The notes beneath the pieces are model-generated. The model worked only from the letters and a program-made list of their open reading frames with translations, made no database searches and was not told where the DNA came from. The position numbers and the translations under genes are program-made. Below are positions 1-7,036 of a stretch of 9,684 nucleotides of DNA, in pieces (position 1 is the first letter of the stretch; the number at the start of each line of letters is the position of its first letter). The stretch comes from JARROD01 sp037384225. Its GTDB lineage: Bacteria > Pseudomonadota > Gammaproteobacteria > Pseudomonadales > Cellvibrionaceae. Location: positions 1 through 9,684 of the forward strand of contig JARROD010000125.1 in the NCBI GenBank assembly GCA_037384225.1, read 5' to 3'.

Positions 1-68
1 CCGGATTGCCTGAAATGCACAGGATAATTTCGGATTTACATTAATAATAATATTCCCGGAGAGTTGCT

Positions 69-1328
69 ATGAGAGCAAAACGACGCAGTGTTTTTCTGTC
101 ACTGATATCTACCCCCTTTCTTTTATGTATGACGCTGGGCGCATCACTTAATGCACAAGAAGATGGAATGCGCGATGTATTGATGGTTGGAAACGCTGTT
201 GATGCGAGCGTGAGTTTTATCGATGCAAATACCTTTGAAAATCTCGGTTCTGTGGATGTCTATCCGGATCGTGCAGAAATGGGATTTCTCATCTTTGCCA
301 ACCCGGTCAGAGCTATTGCGTATCTTGTGGTGAGAGGCAAGCAGGTCCTGCATCATTTTGAGCCGGCTGACGGTGACCGCTTCGTCGATGACGTGTTTGT
401 TTCGCCAGACGGCAAAACATTGTACGTATCGCGCGCGAACCTGGGAGATGTGGCGGCCTTTGATTTGACCAATCCGGACCATCCTCGGCTGTGGCGTAGA
501 TTTGTTTCTGGTTTCAAGGCCGACCACGCGGCGATGTCACCGGACGGTAAACGACTTGTGGTTTCTGCCACTTCTGCCAATGTTGCCGATGTTATTGATA
601 CGGCTACAGGTAAGAGAATTGGTTCATTCCCGACGGGGGATTATCCACACCAGAACGACTTCTCGGCTGATGGCAAATACATATACAACAGCAGCATTGG
701 CGATGTCGGTACCAATAGTGTTCCCTATGAGGATAATGACAAAAAGGGTGATCGCTTGCTTATCAAGGTTGATGCTGAAACACTTGAAGTCGTCGATACC
801 TGGGAGTTTGACTTGGGTATTCGGCCCAATGTGATTTCCGAGGATGGCACTATACTTTATACCCAACTTTCTTATTTGAATGGCGCGATTAAATACGATC
901 TGGCCAATCGTGAGGAGTTGGCTAGAAGTGACCAGCCACTCAGTGGATTCGCATTAAGTACCTACGCTAGCTTCGATGAGTATCCTCACGATTCCGCCCA
1001 CCACGGTCTGGCGCTTTCCGGTGACGGCAGTAAAGTGTGCGATTGCGGTACCATCGACAACACCGTGACAATTCTCGATGCGCAAGACATGAGTGTATTA
1101 AGTTTGACCGATGTGGGACTGATTCCCTACTGGGCCACCACAGGTCCCAATGGCCGCTATTGTTTTGTTTCCCTGAGCGGGGATAACAGCGTATCTGTCA
1201 TCGATTATGAAAATGGCGAAGAAGTAAGAGTTGTCCCGGTGGGAACATTTCCGCAACGCAGTCGCCTCGGCCGTGTACCTGAGGAAGTCATTACCTTGCT
1301 GGATCAGAACGAGGGGTTAATCCCTTGA
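69..1328 (+). CDS. Secreted YVTN-type beta-propeller protein
   Basis: The 419-residue product starts with a basic N-terminus and a hydrophobic stretch (about residues 8-28) ending in SLNA-Q, a plausible signal peptidase I site near residue 29, so it should be periplasmic or secreted. The rest is made of beta-propeller blades of the YVTN/YncE type. Repeated cues are SPDGKTLYVS (111-120), SPDGKRLVVS (157-166), SADGKYIYNS (199-208), SGDGSKVCDC (317-326) and GPNGRYCFVS (359-368), each followed by a strand ending in a V-x-x-x-D motif such as VSVID. A GGAGAG ribosome site lies five bases before the ATG. Family members bind ligands or carry lactonase-like or cytochrome-related functions, and nothing here selects one. 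C324, C326 and C365 sit in neighbouring blades and could form a disulphide or metal site; this is inference. No partner gene is adjacent. Fold assignment is good; the function is unknown. Confidence 0.85.
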   Translation: MRAKRRSVFLSLISTPFLLCMTLGASLNAQEDGMRDVLMVGNAVDASVSFIDANTFENLGSVDVYPDRAEMGFLIFANPVRAIAYLVVRGKQVLHHFEPADGDRFVDDVFVSPDGKTLYVSRANLGDVAAFDLTNPDHPRLWRRFVSGFKADHAAMSPDGKRLVVSATSANVADVIDTATGKRIGSFPTGDYPHQNDFSADGKYIYNSSIGDVGTNSVPYEDNDKKGDRLLIKVDAETLEVVDTWEFDLGIRPNVISEDGTILYTQLSYLNGAIKYDLANREELARSDQPLSGFALSTYASFDEYPHDSAHHGLALSGDGSKVCDCGTIDNTVTILDAQDMSVLSLTDVGLIPYWATTGPNGRYCFVSLSGDNSVSVIDYENGEEVRVVPVGTFPQRSRLGRVPEEVITLLDQNEGLIP

Positions 1329-1592
1329 ATTCTTGTATGGCATCGGCCATCACCTGCGCCTGCCACCTCGATGGGGGGCGCTCCCATGAGTCTCGGCTGC
1401 TGCGGCTCGACGCGTGGCCGAAAAAGACTTCACGGACGTACGTATTGTCGCTGGTGGTATTTGAGAAACCCTTCGCATCCTTTCTGTAAGGATTTCGGTA
1501 AGTTCGCACTATGTCCCGACGGTCACTGCCTCCTCGGGCCCAGAGCTCTGCCGTCACTAATCCATTGGTGTTGAGAACGCAATCAGTGTGCG
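1329..1592. other. Intergenic gap without a supportable gene
   Basis: This 264-base gap separates the propeller gene from the solute-binding protein gene. Open frames exist on both strands (a minus frame 1557-1291 and a plus frame 1371-1574), but their translations show no recognisable domain and neither has a convincing ribosome site. A small perfect inverted repeat, ATCCTT-TCTGT-AAGGAT, lies at 1477-1493. TTGAGA at 1461-1466 could serve as a weak -35 box for the downstream gene, but no good -10 box follows at the right distance. No intrinsic terminator for the propeller gene is evident. Confidence 0.4.
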
Positions 1593-2396
1593 ATGAATCA
1601 GGCTTTCCTTTGGACAGCTAAAATACTGCTTGGGGGGCTGCTCCTGGGTACGAGTGTTGCCTGGGCTCAACCCAACCAAGCGCTCAAACTCGTCACCGGA
1701 CACGTTGAGCCCTGGGGTTATGTCGATGCCGAGGGCAAACCCCAGGGGTTGTTGATCACCTTCGCTCAGCACCTGGCCGATCACTTATCTATATCCGTTG
1801 ATAATCAATTGCAACCTTACGCCCGGATCATTCACAGTATCCGCCTGGGTAAGGCTGATATTGCGGTGATGTTCACCTGCGAAGAATCTGAACGCATTGC
1901 CGAAAACCTGGGGGTGGTGGTGGTGAATATGCCTTTGCTGTTGGTCGGGCCGCCCGGAAGCACGCCTTTAGAGAAGCTTAGGGCGCTGGCGGGAAAGCGG
2001 GTGGGCTACATCCGTGGCGCACGTTTCGGCGAAGCCTTCGATGACGCGGACTATCTGGAGAAGTTCCCCCTGTCCCATATGAACCAGGGGATGGCCATGA
2101 TGCTCAGTGGCCGTCTGGAGGCACTCGTTGGCACCGCCCAGTCTCTGGGGTTTGGTTTGCGGGCGCTCGGGTTGAAACCAGACAATATTGTGCTGCTGAA
2201 TTATCTGGGCGAGTTGACGGGGAGCTTGTATTTTTCCCGCGAGGCACCACATCCCCAGTACAAACAGGCCGTGTTGGAGGCCCTTGGGAAGATGCGACGC
2301 AGTGGCGCACTCGAGGAGATTTTTGCGCCCCCGGTGTTGACGCGCTGGGCGCAGGAGCAGAAGCACAAAAAAACGAGCGCTAAGGAGCGCAAATAA
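1593..2396 (+). CDS. Periplasmic solute-binding protein, SBP_bac_3 type (orphan)
   Basis: The 267-residue product has a signal peptide (residues 1-25, hydrophobic ILLGGLLLG, cleavage after AWA before QPNQ), so the mature form should be periplasmic. The body resembles the type 3 periplasmic solute-binding proteins used by polar amino-acid ABC transporters. It has an opening strand LKLVTGHVEPWGYVDAEGKP (31-50), the G-L-x-x-x-F-A helix (52-58), the K-A-D-I-A-V-M-F segment (87-94) and an L-A-G-K-R-V-G-Y strand (132-139) beginning the second lobe. Length fits a single binding domain. No permease or ATPase gene is next to it. In gammaproteobacteria such orphan proteins are often annotated simply as transporter substrate-binding domain proteins, and the ligand is unknown. 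The ribosome site is poor (GAGAACGC well upstream), but no better in-frame start is seen. The C-terminus is a lysine-rich tail. Confidence 0.8.
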   Translation: MNQAFLWTAKILLGGLLLGTSVAWAQPNQALKLVTGHVEPWGYVDAEGKPQGLLITFAQHLADHLSISVDNQLQPYARIIHSIRLGKADIAVMFTCEESERIAENLGVVVVNMPLLLVGPPGSTPLEKLRALAGKRVGYIRGARFGEAFDDADYLEKFPLSHMNQGMAMMLSGRLEALVGTAQSLGFGLRALGLKPDNIVLLNYLGELTGSLYFSREAPHPQYKQAVLEALGKMRRSGALEEIFAPPVLTRWAQEQKHKKTSAKERK

Positions 2397-2402
2397 CCCC
2401 AT

Positions 2403-2487
2403 CGTTGCGTGAATTTTCGAGCTCAGAAGCTTTTACAGCGGTATTTTCAGCACCGTGCTCATTTTCTAAACGGGGATAATAGAGCAT
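2403..2487 (-). repeat. Half copy (A) of a palindromic repeat element
   Basis: The segment begins CGTTGCGTGAATTTTCGAG and continues through GCGGTATTTTCAG and TTTTCTAA. It aligns with the reverse complement of the right arm of the complete element at 9509-9684; I count 6 mismatches over the first 48 bases, with looser similarity beyond. Only one arm is present. The outer end lies six bases after the stop codon of the solute-binding protein gene, and the inner end breaks off beside a GC-rich hairpin at 2489. It has no coding capacity. Confidence 0.75.
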
Positions 2488-2488
2488 G

Positions 2489-2511
2489 GGCCGCGGCTTT
2501 TAGCCGCGGCC
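2489..2511. terminator. Perfect GC-rich hairpin, possible former terminator of the GH5 remnant
   Basis: The arms GGCCGCGGC (2489-2497) and GCCGCGGCC (2503-2511) form a perfect 9-bp stem with a five-base loop (TTTTA on plus). Neither strand has a T-run after the stem, so it is not a standard intrinsic terminator as it stands. It lies 13 bases downstream of the stop codon of the minus-strand GH5 remnant, where that gene's terminator would be expected, and directly against the broken end of repeat copy A. Insertion or deletion there may have removed the T-run. Confidence 0.4.
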
Positions 2512-2524
2512 TGATGACCGGGAG

Positions 2525-2713
2525 TTATTGAGATTTTCCCTCCAGCAGGGCATCCAGTGTTTGCTGGTCAAAGATGGTGTTGTTTGATCTATCAAAAATT
2601 CCCGAAGAGAAATTGCCGAGCCCACCCATATCCCAATAAAACGGCAAGAGACCGTTTGCAAGCGCCTGCCGCGCGAGGGCGTCGATGGTATGACGTTGTT
2701 GAAATGGCTCACT
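2525..2713 (-). pseudogene. C-terminal remnant of a GH5 glycoside hydrolase (endoglucanase type)
   Basis: Read on the minus strand, one frame gives 62 residues ending at TAA (2527-2525). It contains the segment ANGLLPFYWDMGG, then SSGIFDR, then FDQQTLDALLEGKSQ. This is the usual end of GH5 endoglucanases and xyloglucanases: a helix, the strand P-x-F-Y-W-D carrying the conserved active-site tryptophan, the G-I/L-F-D-R loop and a final amphipathic helix. Full GH5 catalytic domains run to about 300 residues or more. Here everything upstream is missing, including both catalytic glutamates, and the frame meets stop codons in the A+T-rich stretch just beyond 2713. The piece is therefore a 5'-truncated relic without enzymatic function. 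Its place beside a GH31 enzyme suggests a lost beta-glucan or xyloglucan locus. The GH5 call is by motif recognition; the subfamily is not settled. Confidence 0.72.
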
Positions 2714-2750
2714 TGTTTTTTTATTATATTATAAATACTATATAAAATAG
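2711..2750. other. A+T-rich junction between two truncated genes
   Basis: About 40 bases are almost entirely A and T, unlike both flanks. The stretch joins the 5' break of the GH5 remnant (minus) to the 5' break of the remnant upstream of GH31 (plus). It contains promoter-like pieces: two overlapping minus-strand TATAAT words (plus positions 2723-2728 and 2728-2733), and a weak plus-strand pair, TTGTTT at 2713-2718 with TACTAT at 2736-2741 (17-base spacer). Either could be chance in such sequence. If the original promoter was deleted, this could be where GH31 transcription now begins, but that is a guess. Confidence 0.35.
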
Positions 2751-3124
2751 TCCCGTCACGCCTCAGATGCGTCAGGGAAAAACATGCATCGGAAATGGAT
2801 GTGGCTCCACGTTGTTGCGAATACGCCTTCCGCCGACAGACCTGCACCGGACAGCCATAACATTAAACCGTCCGTCGGAGGAGATATAGCAGTGAGACAA
2901 TTTTTTACAGCGGTAACGCTGGTGCCTGCTACAGTGGCCGGCAGACCTACCTGCTCTGGGGCAATACCAATCACCAGTCCACCCGCCATACCCGTGAAGG
3001 TGAACTCATCGGCGACGGCGACGAGCCACGATCTTTTGCCCGGACAACAGTCACCAGTCACCACATTGTACCACTCAACGCCAAGGCTAATGGCGGCTTC
3101 GTGAATGTGTTCGGAGGACAATAA
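2746..3124 (+). pseudogene. Frameshifted 3' remnant of an unidentified gene overlapping the GH31 start
   Basis: Two plus-strand frames read like protein and join near 2867-2887. The first runs from 2746 to a TAG at 2887-2889 and includes RIRLPPTDLHRTAITLNRPS. The second is open from 2867 and runs to TAA at 3122-3124, with stretches such as FYSGNAGACYSGRQTYLLWG, then IGDGDEP, then VTSHHIVPLNAKANGGFVNV. Passing from the first to the second needs one extra base. The final TAA overlaps the GH31 ATG by one base (TAATG), as in translationally coupled operon genes, which supports the second frame as genuine. I do not recognise the family; the composition suggests a beta-rich extracellular or periplasmic protein. 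No start codon with a ribosome site is seen, and the frame closes in the A+T-rich patch, so the 5' part appears lost. A sequencing error at the shift cannot be excluded. Confidence 0.5.
3113..3117 (+). promoter_or_regulatory. Shine-Dalgarno site of the GH31 gene
   Basis: GGAGG lies six bases before the ATG at 3124, inside the last codons of the upstream remnant. It fixes the GH31 start, and the lipoprotein signal directly after that ATG agrees. Together with the TAATG stop/start overlap it indicates that the gene was once translated as the second member of an operon. Confidence 0.8.
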
Positions 3125-6075
3125 TGCGTTATAGCAAAGCGGCGGCCCTGGCCGCCATCACCCTTGTCACTGCTTCATGCGCGACGGGACCCGCGCATAA
3201 GTCACCCGTTTCCGGTCTCGATGAAAACGGTCACCTTGTATCGCTGTTGCGGGAGGGTGACGGCAAATTCGCCTATCGTCGCCTGCCGGACGGTGTACAG
3301 GTCAGGCTGGGCGATACGATCAAGAACATCCTCTTTTACGGACCGACAACAGTCAGGGTAAACAGCAATCTGGGGGAGAATTACTGGCGGCATCCGAGTC
3401 TGGTCATTATTGATCAGCCCGACGCCGTCGCTTTTGAGCTGGAGGACCGGGGCACTGTACTCGAGCTTGTGTCTGACCAGTTAAGCATTGATATCGATAA
3501 GGCCAGCGGCGCATTAAGTTTCCGCGACAGGAGTGGCAACCTCTACACTCGCGAGTCGGCCAGTGCGCCCCAGCACATCGAAAAAGTTGCGATTGCCGAT
3601 GCACCAAGCTACGAAGTCTCCAACACTTTTTCCCTGAAGCAGGATGAGGCCATCTATGGGTTCGGCTTTATCAACGAGACAGAAATTGACCACAGTCACT
3701 CGGATAGCCTGATCAATCGCCGCAACCAGGAGCTGCTGTTGGTTCAAACCAATGTGGGTAGCGTCATTCCGGTGATGATGTCCACGGAGAACTACGGCAT
3801 CCTGTGGGATACCTACTCGGCAATGAAGTTCAAGGATAATGCTGAAGGCGCGACCCTGTGGGCCGAGAGTGCGCCCGGGGGCGTGGATTACTACTTCATG
3901 GCCGGCGACAATATGGACGACGTGGTCTCCGCCTACCGCGACCTGACCGGCGATGCCCCCATGTACCCCAAGCAGGCTTTCGGCCTGTTTATGAGTAAAG
4001 AGCGCTATCCAACGCAGACGCGTATTGTGGAGGTGGCCCGCACTTTTCGCGAACAGGGCTTTCCGCTCGATTACATCGTGCAGGACTGGCAGTACTGGGG
4101 CGGCGGCAAGTGGGGCGGTGAATGGGATGGTAACTGGAGCGGCATGGTCTGGGACCCGGAGCGCTTCCCCGACCCGAAGGCCATGACCTCGGCGATACAC
4201 GACCTCAACATGAAGTTGATGATTTCCATCTGGCCGTCGGTGGGTAACGACACGCCGCTGGCCGCCGAACTCGATAGCCATGGGCTGCGCTTCGAGCCCC
4301 TGCACTGGATTTCAAAAAAGGCGCGAATCTACGACGCCTTCAGCGAGCAGGGCCGGGAAATTTACTTCAAGCATGTGAAGAGCGGATTGCTGGACAAGGG
4401 TGTTGATGCCCTATGGATGGACGGCACCGAAGTGGAAGTGGGCTCCGCCTGCTGGGACCCGAACAAAGTGGCGTCAGATATCAAAAGCCTGGGCCACAAC
4501 GCCATGGGCGATTTCTCCCGCTACTTGAACCCCTACACGCTGATGACCACCAAAGGCACCTACAACGGCCAGCGCGCCACCGGCAACAAGCGGGTATTTA
4601 CCCTGACTCGTTCGGCCTGGGCCGGTGCGCAGCGCACAGCGGCGGCCTCCTGGTCCGGTGATATTCACGCGAGCTGGGAAACGCTTCGCCAGCAAATCAG
4701 CGGTGGCGTCAATGTGACCGTGACGGGCAACCCCTATTGGAGCAACGACATTGGTGGCTTTTTCGTACCCGACTATCCCGGTGGCGAGAAGAACCCGGCC
4801 TACCGCGAACTGTTCACCCGCTGGTTCCAGTATGGCGCCTTCAATCCCATTATGCGCGTGCATGGCACCGACATTGAGCGTGAGCCCTATATTTTCAAGG
4901 AGCTGGATCCAACCGTGTACGACGCGCTTAAAAAGGCCGTCGATCTGCGCTACCGACTGCTGCCCTACATCTACAGCCTGAGTTGGCAGGTGACGGAAAA
5001 TGACTACACCTTGATGCGCCCCCTGGCAATGGACTTTGCCGAAGACAGGCAGGTTCACAATGTCGGTGATGCCTTTATGTATGGCCCGTCGCTGTTGGTA
5101 CATCCGGTCAGCCGGCCCATGTACCACCTCCAGAAACCACCCGCCAAAACCATTCCCGGCACCTACCTGCGCACGCCGGACAACAAGCCCGGCCTTGCCG
5201 CTCAGTACTTCAGCGGCCGCAACTTCGAGCAGGCGGCCGGCGAGGTGGTGGATACGGTGCTGGATCACACCTGGCCGGCGCCGCCGTTGGCCGATTTCCC
5301 GCCGGGCCTGTCGAGCCTGAACAACTTTTCCGCGCGCTGGAGCGGTAGCCTGGTCGCGCCGGAAAGCGGCGAGTATGAAATCGGCCTGGAAGGCGATGAC
5401 GGCTTTGCTCTGTATCTCGACGGTGAAAAGGTCATTGAGGACTGGAAAACCGGCGGTCGCCGCTATCACGGGGTCAAACGCAAGTTAAAACAGGGTGAAC
5501 ATGTGAAGCTCGATATCGATTACTACCAGGGGAGTGGCGACCGAAATGTACGCCTCTCCTGGCGTACGCCAAATGAGCTTGCCCGGATGGAACGCAATCG
5601 CCCCGGGTTAGAGACCGGTGTTACGACTTATTTACCCGCCGGTGCAGACTGGTACGACTATTACAGTGGCGAGAAAATCCGCGGTGGCCAGGCGCATACG
5701 CGTGAGGCCCCGCTGGACATCATCCCGCTGTATGTGCGCGCCGGCTCCATCCTGCCCACCGGACCGTTGCAACAGTACGCCACGGAAAAGCCTGACGCAC
5801 CCTACGATATTACCGTCTACGCCGGCGCGGATGCGGAGTTCACCCTCTATCAGGATGACAACGAAACCTACGATTACGAGCGGGGCGAGTATGCGACGGT
5901 TAGCCTGAAGTGGGACGACGAGAAGCAGGTCCTGAGTATCGGAAAGCGCCAGGGAAGCTTCGCAGGTATGACCGAAAAGCGCGAATTGAATGTCCGCTTG
6001 GTTTCGGCCGAACACCCGAACGCACCGGTGCAGAAGGTAACCTATGGCGGATCGTCGGTCACAGTGACGTTTTGA
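3124..6075 (+). CDS. GH31 lipoprotein with PA14 insert, probable alpha-xylosidase
   Basis: The 983-residue protein should hydrolyse terminal alpha-linked sugars, most likely alpha-xylosyl residues on xyloglucan oligosaccharides, by a retaining mechanism. The N-terminus is a lipoprotein signal with lipobox TASC (Cys19), placing it on an outer or inner membrane. A beta-sandwich domain (about 30-275) precedes the (beta/alpha)8 barrel, which opens near YPKQAFGLFMSKERYPTQ (281-298) and DWQYW (321-325). The nucleophile is D433 in WMDGTE, the acid/base is D513 in WSGD, and WSNDIGGF is at 539-546 with HGTD from 580. A PA14 domain (about 689-820; Q-Y-F-S-G, G-D-D-G-F-A-L-Y-L-D-G) interrupts the C-terminal beta domain, which resumes at YLPAGADWYDYYSGE and PLYVRAGSILP (868 on). 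GGAGG lies six bases before the ATG, which overlaps the upstream stop. Alpha-glucosidase or transglucosidase activity is the main alternative. Confidence 0.9.
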   Translation: MRYSKAAALAAITLVTASCATGPAHKSPVSGLDENGHLVSLLREGDGKFAYRRLPDGVQVRLGDTIKNILFYGPTTVRVNSNLGENYWRHPSLVIIDQPDAVAFELEDRGTVLELVSDQLSIDIDKASGALSFRDRSGNLYTRESASAPQHIEKVAIADAPSYEVSNTFSLKQDEAIYGFGFINETEIDHSHSDSLINRRNQELLLVQTNVGSVIPVMMSTENYGILWDTYSAMKFKDNAEGATLWAESAPGGVDYYFMAGDNMDDVVSAYRDLTGDAPMYPKQAFGLFMSKERYPTQTRIVEVARTFREQGFPLDYIVQDWQYWGGGKWGGEWDGNWSGMVWDPERFPDPKAMTSAIHDLNMKLMISIWPSVGNDTPLAAELDSHGLRFEPLHWISKKARIYDAFSEQGREIYFKHVKSGLLDKGVDALWMDGTEVEVGSACWDPNKVASDIKSLGHNAMGDFSRYLNPYTLMTTKGTYNGQRATGNKRVFTLTRSAWAGAQRTAAASWSGDIHASWETLRQQISGGVNVTVTGNPYWSNDIGGFFVPDYPGGEKNPAYRELFTRWFQYGAFNPIMRVHGTDIEREPYIFKELDPTVYDALKKAVDLRYRLLPYIYSLSWQVTENDYTLMRPLAMDFAEDRQVHNVGDAFMYGPSLLVHPVSRPMYHLQKPPAKTIPGTYLRTPDNKPGLAAQYFSGRNFEQAAGEVVDTVLDHTWPAPPLADFPPGLSSLNNFSARWSGSLVAPESGEYEIGLEGDDGFALYLDGEKVIEDWKTGGRRYHGVKRKLKQGEHVKLDIDYYQGSGDRNVRLSWRTPNELARMERNRPGLETGVTTYLPAGADWYDYYSGEKIRGGQAHTREAPLDIIPLYVRAGSILPTGPLQQYATEKPDAPYDITVYAGADAEFTLYQDDNETYDYERGEYATVSLKWDDEKQVLSIGKRQGSFAGMTEKRELNVRLVSAEHPNAPVQKVTYGGSSVTVTF

Positions 6076-6151
6076 GGCATGCAGGCTGTTTGTTATTTCC
6101 TGGGGTTATCCGTTACACAGCAAAGTCATTCTTCCTCCTTTGCGAAAACCG

Positions 6152-6169
6152 GAAGTTATTTCGTGCACG
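6152..6169 (+). repeat. 18-bp direct repeat, copy 1
   Basis: GAAGTTATTTCGTGCACG is repeated exactly at 7037-7054 in the same orientation, and the match continues as two differing bases followed by CCT. The two copies are 885 bases apart and bracket repeat fragment B and the truncated transposase. Its layout (A+T-rich run, TGCA, terminal CG) resembles the end of the 176-bp palindromic element, so it may be the terminus of a related element. Confidence 0.7.
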
Positions 6170-6176
6170 TTCCTGG

Positions 6177-6233
6177 CATTGCATAAATTTTCGGACCAGA
6201 ACCGCTTTGCTGCTTTTATAGCCGCATTTTCAG
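6177..6233 (+). repeat. Partial copy (B) of the palindromic repeat element
   Basis: The segment begins CATTGCATAAATTTTCGG and ends GCCGCATTTTCAG. It matches the left arm of the complete element at 9509-9565 with 6 mismatches in 57 bases by eye. Similarity fades after TTTTCAG, and no right arm follows, so it is truncated. It starts seven bases after the 18-bp direct repeat copy 1, about 100 bases beyond the GH31 stop codon. Confidence 0.8.
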
Positions 6234-6576
6234 CGCCTCTCTTGTTTTATGGAAAGGTTGAAACTCCGCTAAAGTGGTTGTTTCTTTTTTCTAGCAACTG
6301 CCACATCTCCTCCACTCCCCGAAATCCCGGTCTGATACAGATGCAATTTCTTGCGCAGAAGCATTTAAACGCTATCGCAGCGAATGAGCAAAGCAGAAAA
6401 ATATCCAGGAACCAAAAGGGAGAAAAAAACCACATATAGAATGCCGGATGTATTCGTCCTTGACCATTGTGTGGCCCAGCGAACATACGGTTGTTTAATA
6501 CATTTTTCGAATAGATTTTTCTGTTTTTTAGGGTGCAGGAAGTTGCGTAAGGATGTTTCATTTTCTTAGAGATTCC

Positions 6577-7029
6577 ATGGGTGACGATATGGCTGAAACG
6601 TTGTTGGTCAACGAGGCATTGTGGCGTGAAATTCAACCAATAATCCCCCAAAAAAAGCGCCGACATCGTTATCCCGGCCGTTTTCCCATTGGTGATCGGG
6701 AGGTTCTGACGGGGATACTGTTTGTTATGGAAACCGGCATTTCCTGGGAAAGCCTTCCTCTGGAAATGGGGTGTGGTTGCGGCATGACCTGTTGGCGGCG
6801 GTTGCGGGATTGGAAGCGGATCGGGATTTGGTCAGAGATATTGGAAGTCATATTTAAACATTTGGATGATCAGGGTCGCATTGATTGGTCTCGTGCTTAT
6901 GAGGATAGTGTCACCGCGATCAATTGGAGAAAAAAAGATCTGGTGCGGGCGGGTGGGGCAATAAATAGAACACGTGTATATGGTCGCTTACATATGGGCA
7001 AAGCATCTTGGTATCAGGTGATACGTTAG
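6577..7029 (+). pseudogene. 3'-truncated IS5-family (IS427-group) transposase
   Basis: The start at 6577 is one of three in-frame ATGs (6553, 6577, 6589); the usual family N-terminus M-A-E-T-L-L-V begins at 6589. From there the product is 146 residues. It matches the N-terminal half of IS427-group transposases: W-x-E-I-Q-P-I-I-P (12-20), RRHRYPGR (24-31), V-L-T-G-I-L-F-V (39-46), ISWESLPLEMGCGCGMTCWR (51-70), RLRDW (71-75) and IDWSRAYEDS (98-107), where D106 fits the first catalytic aspartate of the DDE triad. Similarity decays after about residue 110, and the frame ends at TAG where about 250-260 residues are usual. The second aspartate and the glutamate are missing, so it should be inactive. 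I could not find matching inverted ends to bound the insertion sequence. Confidence 0.82.
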
Positions 7030-7036
7030 TTTATGT

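Larger units (their letters stand above)
6076..6576. other. Gene-free stretch with repeat debris between GH31 and the transposase
   Basis: This stretch of about 500 bases follows the GH31 stop codon. It holds the first copy of an 18-bp direct repeat (6152-6169) and repeat fragment B (6177-6233), both described separately. Beyond 6250 the sequence is A+T-rich. Open frames exist on both strands (a minus frame 6666-6247 and a plus frame 6384-6569), but neither has a convincing ribosome site or recognisable translation. No clear intrinsic terminator follows GH31. Confidence 0.4.

Noticed and set aside
1291..1557. An 88-codon minus-strand frame overlapping the 3' end of the propeller gene
   Set aside because: There is no ribosome site and no known domain, and it partly overlaps a confident gene. 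I could not rule it out but cannot support it.
2434..2915. A shared 13-mer, TTTTACAGCGGTA, in repeat A and in the remnant before GH31
   Set aside because: The flanks do not match, so it is probably chance and not another copy of the repeat.
2756..3121. A 121-codon minus-strand frame and a 106-codon plus-strand frame (2784-3104) ahead of GH31
   Set aside because: Both overlap the frame that ends at the TAATG overlap with GH31, which reads better as protein and fits operon spacing. Neither alternative has a ribosome site.
3514..4305. A 263-codon open frame on the minus strand within GH31
   Set aside because: It is antisense to the GH31 N-terminal and barrel region, with a histidine- and valine-rich translation and no recognisable family.
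4474..5469. A 331-codon open frame on the minus strand within GH31
   Set aside because: It is antisense to a gene with clear GH31 and PA14 motifs. Its translation is rich in A, G, R and V with no domain, as expected opposite a G+C-rich coding sequence.
6247..6666. A 139-codon minus-strand frame
   Set aside because: It overlaps the N-terminal coding part of the transposase and repeat-derived sequence. The translation has no family resemblance.
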